Positions 26,975 to 35,080 of a stretch of DNA of 60,470 nt are shown piece by piece. This DNA is from Allofournierella massiliensis (GTDB lineage: Bacteria > Bacillota > Clostridia > Oscillospirales > Ruminococcaceae): contig NZ_JAFBIO010000011.1 in assembly GCF_021531255.1 (NCBI RefSeq), positions 1-60,470 of the forward strand. Direction: 5' to 3'. Within the stretch, counting starts at the first letter, position 1; every line of letters begins with the position of its first letter. The notes beneath the pieces were generated by a model. That model was not told the DNA's origin and searched no databases. It worked only from the letters and a program-made list of their open reading frames with translations. A program made the position numbers and the translations under genes.

Positions 26975-29131
26975 TTGGATTTTGCAAAACAGATTTCCCA
27001 GGAGCTGAACATTTCCCCGGCCCACGCGGCCGCGGCCATCGAGCTGATCGACGGGGGTAATACCATCCCCTTCATTGCCCGTTACCGCAAGGAAGCCACC
27101 GGAAGTATGGATGACCAGGTGCTTCGCCGGCTGGGCGAGCGGCTGGAATACCTGAGAGGGCTGGAAAAACGCCGGGAAGAGGTGCTGGAGGCAGTGCGCC
27201 AGCAGGGCAAGGCTACCCCCCAATGGGAGGCCGACCTGGCCAAGGCCGTCACCCTGGCCGAGGTGGAGGACCTTTATCTGCCTTTCCGCCCCAAGCGCAA
27301 AACCCGGGCCAGCATGGCTCGGGCCCGGGGGCTGGAGGGGCTGGCCGAACTGATCAAGGCCCAGAAAACCGGCACCGACCCGGAAAAAGAGGCGGAAAGC
27401 TACATAAATGAAGAGGTGCCCGATGCCCAGGCTGCCCTGGCCGGTGCCCGGGATATCCTGGCGGAGGAGATCAGCGATGACGCCCGGCTGCGGGCCGAGC
27501 TGCGCCGGTTTTACCATGCCTTCGGGCTCATCACCAGCAAGGCGGCCAAGCAGGAAGAGAGCGTGTACGAGCCCTATTATGATTTTTCCCAGCCGGTGCG
27601 CCAGGTGGCCGACCATCGGGTACTGGCCATGGACCGGGGCGAGCGGGAAGGCTTCCTGAAGGTGAGTATCGAGGTGGAGAGCGAGCGGGCCGCCCAGCTC
27701 ACCGCCCGATTCTTTGTGCGGGGCCAGAGCCCCAGTGCCGCCCAGGTGGACCTGGCCGCCCGGGATGCCTACACCCGCCTTCTTCACCCGGCCCTGGAAC
27801 GGGAACTGAGGGCTGAGCTCACCGAAAGAGCCGACGAGGGAGCCATCCGGGTATTTGGGGAAAACCTGCGCCAGCTGCTTTTGCAGCCGCCGGTGAAGGG
27901 CAAGGTAGCCCTGGGGATGGACCCGGGCTATCGGATGGGCTGCAAGCTGGCGGTGGTGGATGCCACCGGCAAGGTGCTGGATACGGCGGTGGTCTACCCG
28001 GTGCCTGAGTTCAAGCGGGTAGAGCAGGCCAAAAAGGTGGTAAAGGATCTGATCCGCAGGCACGGGGTACAGATCATCGCCATCGGTAACGGTACTGCCG
28101 GCCGGGAGACCGAATTGTTTGCCGCCGAGGTCATCCGGGAGCTGGGCGGCGGGGTGCAGTATATGGTGGTGAGCGAGGCCGGGGCCTCGGTCTATTCCGC
28201 CTCGCCCCTGGCTGCCCAGGAATTCCCCCAGTTTGACGTGAACCTGCGCAGCGCGGTGAGCATTGCCCGCCGCCTGCAGGACCCCCTGGCCGAACTGGTC
28301 AAGATCGACCCCAAGGCCGTGGGGGTGGGGCAGTACCAGCATGATATGCCCCAAAAGCGGCTGAACGAAGCCCTGGACGGGGTGGTGGAGGACTGTGTGA
28401 ACCAGGTGGGGGTAGACCTGAATACCGCCAGCGCCCCCCTGCTGGCCCGGGTGGCCGGCATCACCGCCGCCACCGCCAAGAAGATTGTGGCCCGCCGGGA
28501 GGAGGAAGGCCCCTTTGCCAGCCGGGCCCAGCTGAAAAAGGTCAAAGGGCTGGGGCCCAAGGCCTTCCAGCAGTGCGCGGGCTTTTTGCGGCTGCCCGGC
28601 GCCAAGGACCCGCTGGATACCACCGCGGTTCACCCGGAAAGCTACCCGGCCGCCCGGGCCCTGCTGGAACTCTGCGGCTTTTCGGAAAGCCAGATCGGAA
28701 CCCCCGAGATCCGGGAGCTGCCTGCCCGGATGAAGCAGGCCGGTTGGGAAAACCTGTGTGAAAAAACCGGAGCCGGCCGGCCGACCCTGGAAGATATCGC
28801 CGCCGAGCTGCTGCGCCCCGGCCGGGATATGCGGGACAGCCTGCCTCCGCCCCTCCTGCGCAGCGACGTGATGAGCCTGGAAGATCTTAAGCCCGGCATG
28901 GAGCTGGTGGGCACGGTGCGGAACGTGATCGATTTCGGCGCCTTTGTGGATATCGGCGTCCACCAGGACGGCCTGGTGCATATCAGCCAGCTGGCCGACC
29001 GGTTTGTCAGCCGCCCGGCGGATGTGGTCAAGGTGGGGGATGTGGTTCGGGTAAAGGTGCTGGATGTTCAGCCGGCCAAAAAACGGATCAGCCTGACCAT
29101 GAAGGGCGTCCGCCAGACGGAAAAGGTATAA
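26975..29131 (+). CDS. tex: Tex-family S1 RNA-binding transcriptional accessory protein
   Basis: The 718-residue protein has the Tex N-terminal helical region with IPFIARYRKEATGSMD (about 30-45), a YqgF-like RNase-H fold (about 310-430; LGMDPGYRMGCKLAVVD), tandem helix-hairpin-helix motifs (LNTASAPLLARVAGI, ALKKVKGLGPKAFQQ region) and a C-terminal S1 domain (about 645-712; GTVRNVIDFGAFVDIG and DGLVHISQL). Length and order match Tex. The start is TTG with AGGAG upstream; an ATG is not available. Confidence 0.95.
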   Translation: MDFAKQISQELNISPAHAAAAIELIDGGNTIPFIARYRKEATGSMDDQVLRRLGERLEYLRGLEKRREEVLEAVRQQGKATPQWEADLAKAVTLAEVEDLYLPFRPKRKTRASMARARGLEGLAELIKAQKTGTDPEKEAESYINEEVPDAQAALAGARDILAEEISDDARLRAELRRFYHAFGLITSKAAKQEESVYEPYYDFSQPVRQVADHRVLAMDRGEREGFLKVSIEVESERAAQLTARFFVRGQSPSAAQVDLAARDAYTRLLHPALERELRAELTERADEGAIRVFGENLRQLLLQPPVKGKVALGMDPGYRMGCKLAVVDATGKVLDTAVVYPVPEFKRVEQAKKVVKDLIRRHGVQIIAIGNGTAGRETELFAAEVIRELGGGVQYMVVSEAGASVYSASPLAAQEFPQFDVNLRSAVSIARRLQDPLAELVKIDPKAVGVGQYQHDMPQKRLNEALDGVVEDCVNQVGVDLNTASAPLLARVAGITAATAKKIVARREEEGPFASRAQLKKVKGLGPKAFQQCAGFLRLPGAKDPLDTTAVHPESYPAARALLELCGFSESQIGTPEIRELPARMKQAGWENLCEKTGAGRPTLEDIAAELLRPGRDMRDSLPPPLLRSDVMSLEDLKPGMELVGTVRNVIDFGAFVDIGVHQDGLVHISQLADRFVSRPADVVKVGDVVRVKVLDVQPAKKRISLTMKGVRQTEKV

Positions 29132-29248
29132 AACTGCAAAAAGACAAATCGTCTTTTCATCAAGGACAATCGGCGGAATACAAGCCTTAAAATGCAAAAA
29201 ACAAGATCACCCTAACAAATCTTTTGCGAAAAATGAGACAATACTCCA

Positions 29249-29277
29249 TTTTGCGCAGGGCGGATTCGTGGTAGAAT
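29249..29277 (+). promoter_or_regulatory. Promoter and structured leader of the HPr-like gene
   Basis: TTTTGC/TTGCGC (29249-29256) and TAGAAT (29272-29277) form a likely promoter with a 15-17 base spacer. The leader then holds two small hairpins, CCCCG-TATAC-CGGGG (29286-29300) and GCGGCC...GGCCGC (about 29309-29325), before the SD GGAGGAGGG and the ATG at 29352. Confidence 0.55.
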
Positions 29278-29351
29278 CTCCTTAACCCCGTATACCGGGG
29301 CCGATTTAGCGGCCTGTGGGGCCGCCCCGCTTGGAGGAGGGAAGGTTTGTT

Positions 29352-29591
29352 ATGACGACTCAGAAAATTCAGATTGCCCGGCTGGATCAGATCCAGGCTG
29401 TGGTGCGGGTCGCTTCTGCCAGCCCGCTGGGGGTTTCGGCAGTGGATTTTAACGGCCGCAAGGCAGATGCCGCCAGCATCCTGGGGATGATGTCCCTGGA
29501 TTACAAGCACCCGGTAGAGCTTCGCAGCAAAGACGAAGAGGCCTTGAGCCGGATCTGCGCCAGCCTGGGACAGGGCCGCGCGGCGGACTGA
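29352..29591 (+). CDS. HPr-family protein lacking the PTS histidine (Crh-like)
   Basis: The 79-residue protein has an HPr-type C-terminal half, with VDFNGRKADAASILGMMSL like the HPr regulatory segment, where Ser42 lines up with the HPr kinase target Ser46. The region that should carry the phospho-acceptor His15 (LDQIQAVVRV) has no His. This combination is that of Crh, a CcpA co-regulator in Bacillus that cannot carry PTS phosphate. It is a separate unit with promoter and terminator. Confidence 0.8.
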   Translation: MTTQKIQIARLDQIQAVVRVASASPLGVSAVDFNGRKADAASILGMMSLDYKHPVELRSKDEEALSRICASLGQGRAAD

Positions 29592-29605
29592 GAGGCAAAA
29601 TCCGG

Positions 29606-29646
29606 AAGGCGGAGGGGAAAATCCCCCTCCGCCTTTCGATTTTTTG
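29606..29646 (+). terminator. Terminator of the HPr-like gene
   Basis: AAGGCGGAGGGG (29606-29617) pairs with CCCCCTCCGCCTT (29623-29635), then CGATTTTTT. Stem and T-run are strong. Confidence 0.88.
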
Positions 29647-29709
29647 TGGCAGGGCAGGCAACTCTGGGCAAAAAGACAAAATTTGTACGAAAAAAGGCCT
29701 TTTATGGAA

Positions 29710-29739
29710 TTTACAAGGGGAAAGAAAGTATGCTATGAT
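29710..29739 (+). promoter_or_regulatory. Promoter of the VTC-domain/DUF4956 operon
   Basis: TTTACA (29710-29715) and TATGAT (29734-29739) are 18 bases apart, and TGC immediately before the -10 makes it extended. Transcription is predicted to start at about 29746, on top of the only in-frame GTG (29745), which therefore cannot be a normal start codon. Confidence 0.65.
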
Positions 29740-29780
29740 ATCCTGTGATTGAAATCCCATCGGTAAGGGAGGCGAAAACC

Positions 29781-30530
29781 ATCAAAAGTATCCGCAACGA
29801 GTGGAAGTATCGGGTGGACGAGGGAATGCTCGTCCTGCTGGAACACCGTCTGCAGGGGCTTTTGCGGCGCGACAGCCATCAGAAAGGCGACAGTTACAGG
29901 ATCCGAAGCATGTATTTTGATGATCCCCGTTCCAACGGTCTGTTTCAGAACGAGGAAGGAGAGGACCATCGGCTCAAGCTCAGGATCCGCTTTTATGACC
30001 TGAACACCGATTACCTGCTGCTGGAGGTAAAGGAAAAGGTTCACGGCTTTACGGTAAAGGACGGCTGCCGCCTGAGCATGGAGCAGTTTGAAAGGATCAT
30101 GGCCGGCATTCCGCCCCGGGTAGACCGGGACACCCCCCGCCCGCTGGCGCTGCTGGGGATACGCATGCGCACCGAACAGCTGCGCCCGGTGGTGATCGTG
30201 GAATATTTCCGCTCGGCCTATACATACCCCGGCGGCAATACCCGGGTCACCTTTGACCGGAACATTGCCGGCAGCCTGGAGCTGGACCGCTTTTTGGAGC
30301 CCCGGCTCTCCCTGCAGCCCATCCTGCCCCCCGGCCAGCATCTGATCGAGGTGAAATTCGATGACCGCATGCCCGGCGAGGCAGCCCAGCTGATGGAAAT
30401 CGGCAGGCTGTACCGCACGGCATTTTCCAAATACGCACTCTGCCGTCAGGCATTGCTGGATCAGGGGGCGTTCCCGCTCACCCTGGTCTGGCCCGGTATC
30501 AAAAAGAAAGAAGGTTTCACAGTTTTATGA
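29781..30530 (+). CDS. Polyphosphate polymerase (VTC)-domain protein, probable AUC start
   Basis: The roughly 249-residue protein has the VTC-domain core: EWKYRVD at the N terminus, YRIRSMYFDD, HRLKLRIRFY, LLEVKEKVHGFTVKD and a C-terminal VKFDDRMP. In eukaryotic VTC4 this tunnel fold makes polyphosphate from ATP; bacterial copies occur next to DUF4956 proteins, as here. No ATG, GTG or TTG is suitably placed. AGGGAGG (29766-29772) lies 8 bases before an ATC at 29781, exactly where the family N terminus begins. A start at 29745 (GTG) would need leaderless translation. Confidence 0.85.
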   Translation: MKSIRNEWKYRVDEGMLVLLEHRLQGLLRRDSHQKGDSYRIRSMYFDDPRSNGLFQNEEGEDHRLKLRIRFYDLNTDYLLLEVKEKVHGFTVKDGCRLSMEQFERIMAGIPPRVDRDTPRPLALLGIRMRTEQLRPVVIVEYFRSAYTYPGGNTRVTFDRNIAGSLELDRFLEPRLSLQPILPPGQHLIEVKFDDRMPGEAAQLMEIGRLYRTAFSKYALCRQALLDQGAFPLTLVWPGIKKKEGFTVL

Positions 30531-31201
30531 CGACTTCCGGTTTGCTGAACGCACTGCTGGTGGAGCTGGGGGATACTGCCTTCAGCACCCTGACTCTGGT
30601 GGTGAGCCTGGGGGTGGCCTCCCTGCTCAGCCTGTACCTCTACTTTATCTATAGCCTTGCCTCCCGGGATGTGTTTTATTCCCACAGCTTCCATAAGCTG
30701 GTGGCCCTGATCCCCCTGATCACCACCGGCATCATGCTGGCCATGCAGAGCAGCCTTATTGTTTCCATCGGCTCTCTGGGCGCATTGAGCCTGGTCCGTT
30801 TCCGTAACTCGGTGCGGGATCCCATGGATATGCTCTTTTTGCTCTGGGGCGTGGGCCTGGGCGTCATCTGCGGCGCCCGGATGTATGTGATGGCCCTGCT
30901 GCTCTGCCTCATCCTCACCGTCCTGCTCTTTGGCCTGGAACTGGCCCCCGGCGCGGCCTCGGCGCCCCTGCTGCTGGTGGTGAACGGCCGGGCCGACGCG
31001 GATTCTGCCCGCATCCTGGAACTGGCCCGTCAGATGGGCAAGGGCGTGCGGGTCAAGAGCCGCACCCTCACCCTGGACAGCCTGGACCTGGTGGTGGAAC
31101 TGCGCACCGGCAAGGAAAGCGAGCTGGTGCAGGCCATCTCTGCCCTGGAAGGCGTGCAGAATGTGAGCCTTGTGAGCCACGACGGCGAGATCCGGTCCTA
31201 A
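30527..31201 (+). CDS. DUF4956 membrane protein
   Basis: The 224-residue protein has four hydrophobic helices (about 15-40, 58-76, 97-112 and 117-136) with the family motif LGALSLVRFRNSVRDPMD. A soluble C-terminal domain with an ACT-like pattern (about 143-222) follows. Its start overlaps the VTC-domain gene by ATGA, so the two are translationally coupled. DUF4956 proteins accompany VTC-domain proteins in many Firmicutes; the joint role is not established and may be polyphosphate synthesis or export (inference). Confidence 0.88.
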   Translation: MTTSGLLNALLVELGDTAFSTLTLVVSLGVASLLSLYLYFIYSLASRDVFYSHSFHKLVALIPLITTGIMLAMQSSLIVSIGSLGALSLVRFRNSVRDPMDMLFLLWGVGLGVICGARMYVMALLLCLILTVLLFGLELAPGAASAPLLLVVNGRADADSARILELARQMGKGVRVKSRTLTLDSLDLVVELRTGKESELVQAISALEGVQNVSLVSHDGEIRS

Positions 31202-31209
31202 AAAAATTC

Positions 31210-31253
31210 CCCGCCGAAGGCTGCCCCTGCGGGCGGCTTTCGGCGGGCTTTTT
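31210..31253 (+). terminator. Terminator of the VTC/DUF4956 operon
   Basis: CCCGCCGAAGGCTGCCC pairs with GGGCGGCTTTCGGCGGG, with minor mismatches, around CTGC, then TTTTT. Confidence 0.85.
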
Positions 31254-31282
31254 ATATCTGCCAAGGAGGGAAGTGGAATATC

Positions 31283-31828
31283 ATGGAACTGTATGAGGGC
31301 CGCCCCCAGAACTGTGAGGGCCGGCTGGAAAAAGAGATTCGCACCTATGACCTGCTGGACAGCCTGGGCCTGTGGTACCAGCGCACCGACCATGAGCCGG
31401 CCGATACCATGGAGGCCTGCAACCGCATCGACCAGGTGCTGGGGGTGCTGATCTGCAAAAATCTTTTTCTGTGCAACCGGCAGAAGACCAAATTCTATTT
31501 GCTCATGATGCCGGGGGATAAGCCCTTCAAGACCAAGGAGCTTTCCGGCCAGCTGGGCATTGCCCGGCTCAGTTTTGCCTCTCCGGAGGATATGGAGCGG
31601 CTGCTGGATATCACCCCCGGCTCGGTAAGTATCATGGGCCTGGCCAATGACCGGGAAAATCAGGTGCAGCTGGTGGTGGATGAGGATGTACTGAAAGGGG
31701 AATACCTGGGCTGCCACCCCTGCATTAATACCTCCAGCCTCAAGCTCAAGACCCGGCAGGTGTTTGACATCTTTCTGCCGGCGGTGCATCATCAGCCGGT
31801 GACGGTGCATCTCACCGGGGAGGGCTGA
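31283..31828 (+). CDS. YbaK/ProX-type aminoacyl-tRNA deacylase (ProXp-ala/PrdX-like)
   Basis: The 181-residue protein has the editing-domain pattern of the free-standing prolyl-tRNA editing family: HEPADTMEA, LGVLICKNLFLCNRQKTKFYLLMMPGDKPFKTKEL and the GSVSIMGLANDRENQVQLVVDEDVL segment (given in outline). The Lys of CKNLFL is the expected catalytic residue. It probably hydrolyses mischarged Ala-tRNA(Pro). The SD GGAGGG lies upstream of the ATG. Confidence 0.88.
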   Translation: MELYEGRPQNCEGRLEKEIRTYDLLDSLGLWYQRTDHEPADTMEACNRIDQVLGVLICKNLFLCNRQKTKFYLLMMPGDKPFKTKELSGQLGIARLSFASPEDMERLLDITPGSVSIMGLANDRENQVQLVVDEDVLKGEYLGCHPCINTSSLKLKTRQVFDIFLPAVHHQPVTVHLTGEG

Positions 31829-31833
31829 GCCCA

Positions 31834-31863
31834 TCGACAAGGCTCCCCCTTCTCTGGTATACT
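31834..31863 (+). promoter_or_regulatory. Promoter of the YbjQ-family gene
   Basis: TCGACA (31834-31839) and TATACT (31858-31863) are 18 bases apart, with TGG giving an extended -10. Confidence 0.6.
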
Positions 31864-31904
31864 GAAAAAAACGGCCGACCCGGCCGGCGCAGGGAGGAAA
31901 CAGC

Positions 31905-32228
31905 ATGATCGTGACCACTACGCCCTCGGTGGAGGGCAAAAAGATCCTGGAATACAAGGGTATCGTCTTTGGCGAAGTGATCTCCGGTGTGGATTTCATC
32001 AAGGATTTCACGGCCGGGCTCAGCAACTTTTTCGGCGGCCGTTCCGGCACCTATGAGGAAGAGCTGATCCACGCCCGCCAGCAGGCCCTGGATGAGATGT
32101 CCCATCGGGCCGGCCAGATGGGCGCCAACGCCGTGGTGGGCGTGGACATCGACTACGAGGTGCTGGGCAGCAACAATGGGATGCTGATGGTGACCGCCTC
32201 CGGCACGGCCGTGGTGGTGGAGCCCTGA
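31905..32228 (+). CDS. YbjQ/UPF0145-family heavy-metal-binding-domain protein
   Basis: The 107-residue protein has the UPF0145 pattern: a strand-rich start with [25 protein letters not shown], the helix [34 protein letters not shown] and a final strand. It is near the full family length. The family is predicted to form pentamers, but its function is unknown despite the domain name. The SD AGGGAGG precedes the ATG. Confidence 0.92.
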   Translation: MIVTTTPSVEGKKILEYKGIVFGEVISGVDFIKDFTAGLSNFFGGRSGTYEEELIHARQQALDEMSHRAGQMGANAVVGVDIDYEVLGSNNGMLMVTASGTAVVVEP

Positions 32229-32250
32229 ACTCGACATAATTGCGCAAAAT

Positions 32251-32295
32251 AAAAAGGCAGGCAGCCGCTGAAAAACGGCTGCCTGCCTTTTTGCT
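32251..32295. terminator. Bidirectional terminator between the YbjQ gene and ackA
   Basis: AAAAAGGCAGGCAGCCG (32251-32267) pairs with CGGCTGCCTGCCTTTTT (32276-32292), with A-runs and T-runs on both sides, between convergent genes. Confidence 0.92.
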
Positions 32296-32321
32296 TTTTT
32301 ACCGGAAGAAAGAGAAGAAGC

Positions 32322-33524
32322 TTACAGCTTTTCCACAATCTCCTTGGTGTCACGGGCGATCATCAGCTCTTCGTTGGTGCAGATGACCAGAACCTTCACC
32401 TTGGCGCCGGGAACGGTCAGATCCAGGATATCCTGGCCGCGGGTGTTGTTCTTTTCCTCGTCGATCTGGATGCCCAGGAATTCCATGTCACGGCAGACGC
32501 CGGCGCGCACGCCCTCGTCGTTCTCGCCGATACCGCCGCAGAAGACCAGGCAGTCCAGCCCGCCCATGGCAGCGGCGTAGCCGCCGATGTACTTCTTGAC
32601 CTGGTAGATCAGCATGTCGTTGGCCAGCTTGGCGCGCTCGTTGCCGCTCTCGGCAGCAGCGTCCAGATCCCGCTTGTCGCTGGAAACGCCGGAAATGCCC
32701 AGGAAACCGCTCTTCTTGTTCATCACAGCGTCAAACTCGGCGGGGGTCATGCCGGTGGCATTCTCGATAAAGCCGGGGATGGAGGGGTCCATATCGCCGC
32801 TGCGGGTGCCCATGATCAGGCCGCTCAGCGGGGTCATGCCCATGGTGGTGTCCAGCACCTTGCCGCCGTCTACCGCAGCGATGGAGGAGCCGTTGCCCAT
32901 ATGGCAGGTAACGATCTTGAGCTCTTCGGGCTTCTTGCCCAGGTACTCGGCGGCAGTCTTGCTCACATAGCGGTGGCTGGTGCCGTGGAAGCCGTAGCGG
33001 CGCACGCCGTACTTCTCGTAGTACTCGTAGGGCAGGGCGTACATGTAGCTCTTGGCGGGCATGGTGCTGTGGAAGGCGGTGTCAAACACAGCCACGTTGG
33101 GCACGTCGGCGCCAAAGACCTTCTTGGCAGCCTCCAGGCCCAGCACGCCGGCGGGGTTGTGCAGAGGAGCCAGAGGAGCCAGCTCGTTGATGGTCTTGAC
33201 CACGTCGTCGGTGACCAGGCAGCTGGCCTTGAACTTCTCGCCGCCATGCACCACACGGTGACCGATGGCGGAAACTTCCTTCATGTCGCTGATAACCTTG
33301 CCCTCGCCCTCGGTCATCATCTTGACCACGGCGGCAAAGGCCTCGGTGTGGGTGGGGAAGGGGATGTGCTCTTCCCACTTGCTGCCGCCCACCTTGTGGG
33401 TGATCACGCTGCCCTCAATGCCGATGCGCTCGCACAGACCCTTGCACAGGACCTTTTCCCCATCCATATCGATCAGCTGATACTTCAGGGAAGAAGAACC
33501 ACAGTTGATTACCAAAATTTTCAT
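32322..33524 (-). CDS. ackA: Acetate kinase
   Basis: The 400-residue enzyme has MKILVINCGSSSLKYQ, GHRVVHGGEKF, FDTAFHSTMP, GFHGTSHRYVS, GNGSSIAAVDGGK, GTRSGDMDPSIP and FCGGIGENDEGVR. It interconverts acetyl phosphate plus ADP and acetate plus ATP in the terminal ATP-yielding step of acetate fermentation. No pta gene is adjacent. The ATG at 33524 has AGGAGGA upstream, and the leader is about 120 nt from a promoter shared in its -10 with tmcAL. Confidence 0.98.
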   Translation of the reverse strand: MKILVINCGSSSLKYQLIDMDGEKVLCKGLCERIGIEGSVITHKVGGSKWEEHIPFPTHTEAFAAVVKMMTEGEGKVISDMKEVSAIGHRVVHGGEKFKASCLVTDDVVKTINELAPLAPLHNPAGVLGLEAAKKVFGADVPNVAVFDTAFHSTMPAKSYMYALPYEYYEKYGVRRYGFHGTSHRYVSKTAAEYLGKKPEELKIVTCHMGNGSSIAAVDGGKVLDTTMGMTPLSGLIMGTRSGDMDPSIPGFIENATGMTPAEFDAVMNKKSGFLGISGVSSDKRDLDAAAESGNERAKLANDMLIYQVKKYIGGYAAAMGGLDCLVFCGGIGENDEGVRAGVCRDMEFLGIQIDEEKNNTRGQDILDLTVPGAKVKVLVICTNEELMIARDTKEIVEKL

Positions 33525-33632
33525 TGGAAACAATCCTCCTGCATGCATTTCGCACGAAAATTTTTCGACCTGCCCGACGGCTGTATTGCCGGCACCGCGG
33601 GCCCGAAAAAACGTCTCCGGGAAGGCCAAAAT

Positions 33633-33679
33633 TTGCAACTATCTTAAAATATTATATAATAGGGAAAAATTCTTTGCAA
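33633..33679. promoter_or_regulatory. Symmetric overlapping divergent promoters for ackA (-) and tmcAL (+)
   Basis: A palindromic ATTATATAAT (33651-33660) supplies a consensus TATAAT on each strand. The plus promoter has TTGCAA at 33633-33638 (16-base spacer). The minus promoter has TTGCAA at 33679-33674 (17-base spacer). Start sites are predicted near 33667 (+) and 33644 (-). The two sites cannot be occupied together. Confidence 0.8.
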
Positions 33680-33707
33680 GGGATAAAACAGCCGGAGGTT
33701 CCGAAAG

Positions 33708-34889
33708 ATGAAAACAGTGGGTGTGATCGCGGAATACGACCCCTTCCACAACGGCCATGCGCACCAGCTGGCCCAGCTGCGCCGGATGGGCTTTGAGCGG
33801 ATCGTGGTGGCCCTTGGCACGGTGTGCGCCCAGCGGGGCGGCTTTTATCTGATGGATGAACCGGTGCGGGTGCAGGCGGCGCTGGATGCGGGGGCCGACC
33901 TGGTCATCAGCCTGCCGCCTCCCTATTCCGGCGCGGGGGCCGAGGCCTTCGGGGCGGCGGGTGTCTGTCTTCTGACGGCGGCGGGCTGCGATACCCTGGC
34001 CTTCGGGGCCGAAACGCCGGATGCCCAGGTGCTGATGGAGCTGGCAGCCCTGCTGGAAGGGCCCGAGCTGAACAGGCTGCTGCGGGAAGGACTGGATAAG
34101 GGGGAAAGCTATGCGGCTGCCCGCCAGAAAGCAGTGGAAGTGCTGCGTCCCGGCTGGGGCCTTTTGCTGGAAAGCCCCAACAATATCCTGGGGGTGGAAT
34201 ACTGCAAGGCCATCTGCCGCCAGAATAGCCCCATGCGGCCCCTGGCTCTGCCCCGGGAGGGGACAGTCCACGGCCAGGCCGAAGTAAAGGGAGGCTTTGC
34301 TTCGGCCAGCCTTCTCCGGGCCAGATTCCAGGAGCAGGGGGCGGAAGGCTGGCAGGGTCTGGTGCCCGGCTCTGCCCTGGAACTTTACCGCCATGCCTGC
34401 CGGGAAGGGGATTTTCTGGACCGGCAGGCTGAAAGCCTGGCCCTGATGGCCCGGCTGCGGGGCCTTGGGCCGGAAGAACTGGCAGGGGTGCGGGGCCTTT
34501 CCGAGGGGCTGGAGCATCGGCTGGCCGCCTGCCTGCGCCGGGCCTGCAGCCTGGGGGAACTTTGCGCCCTGATGTACACCCGCCGATACCCTGCGCCCCG
34601 GCTTCGGCGGTTGGCCACCGACGCGGCCCTGGGGTATGGGCCGGATCTGCCCGCCCTGCCCCCCTACCTGCATGTGCTGGGGGGGCAGAGGGAGGCGCTT
34701 TCCCTTTTGAAAAACGCCCCGCTGCCGGCAGGCACAAGCCTTGCCCGGCTGGCAAAGGCAGACCCCGGTTCCGCTGCCGTGGCCCGGACCACGGCGGCGG
34801 CCTTTGACCTGCGGGCGCTCTGCCGGAAAAGGCCCGGGCCCATGGGAGAGGCCTACACCAGGAAACCCGTTTTCCCACAGGAAAAATGA
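33708..34889 (+). CDS. tmcAL: TmcAL-family tRNA(Met) cytidine acetate ligase
   Basis: The 393-residue protein has the nucleotidyltransferase motif AEYDPFHNGHAHQL (HxGH-type, about 7-20), then AQRGGFYLMDEPVRVQAALDAGADLVISLP (outline), CDTLAFGAE, and a helical C-terminal half with ESPNNILGVEYCKAI and SASLLRARF. TmcAL activates acetate with ATP to make N4-acetylcytidine at the wobble base of elongator tRNA(Met). The usual SGxFxQRGEPA motif is altered here to LGTVCAQRGGF, so activity is likely but not certain. Confidence 0.85.
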   Translation: MKTVGVIAEYDPFHNGHAHQLAQLRRMGFERIVVALGTVCAQRGGFYLMDEPVRVQAALDAGADLVISLPPPYSGAGAEAFGAAGVCLLTAAGCDTLAFGAETPDAQVLMELAALLEGPELNRLLREGLDKGESYAAARQKAVEVLRPGWGLLLESPNNILGVEYCKAICRQNSPMRPLALPREGTVHGQAEVKGGFASASLLRARFQEQGAEGWQGLVPGSALELYRHACREGDFLDRQAESLALMARLRGLGPEELAGVRGLSEGLEHRLAACLRRACSLGELCALMYTRRYPAPRLRRLATDAALGYGPDLPALPPYLHVLGGQREALSLLKNAPLPAGTSLARLAKADPGSAAVARTTAAAFDLRALCRKRPGPMGEAYTRKPVFPQEK

Positions 34890-35010
34890 AATCCGGCAGC
34901 TTGCCCGTCCGGCTTTCTGTTTATAAAGCGTTTTCTGCACAAAAAAGCGAAAAACAGACAAAAAGAAAATGTTTTTTGACCAAATGCTTTCTTTTCCGGA
35001 AAAATTTCGC

Positions 35011-35016
35011 TATAAT
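35011..35016 (+). promoter_or_regulatory. -10 element of pckA
   Basis: A perfect TATAAT precedes pckA by about 65 bases. The -35 position (about 34988-34993, TTTCTT) is poor, so activation by a regulator is possible. Confidence 0.5.
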
Positions 35017-35080
35017 ACAAAAGAGGAATCAAGACCCTTATAGAAGGCAAAAAAATATTATTTTTTTGGGAGGGTATTTC

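Noticed and set aside
29745-29747. GTG start for the VTC-domain protein
   Set aside because: No SD, and it coincides with the predicted transcription start site; kept only as an alternative in the feature text.
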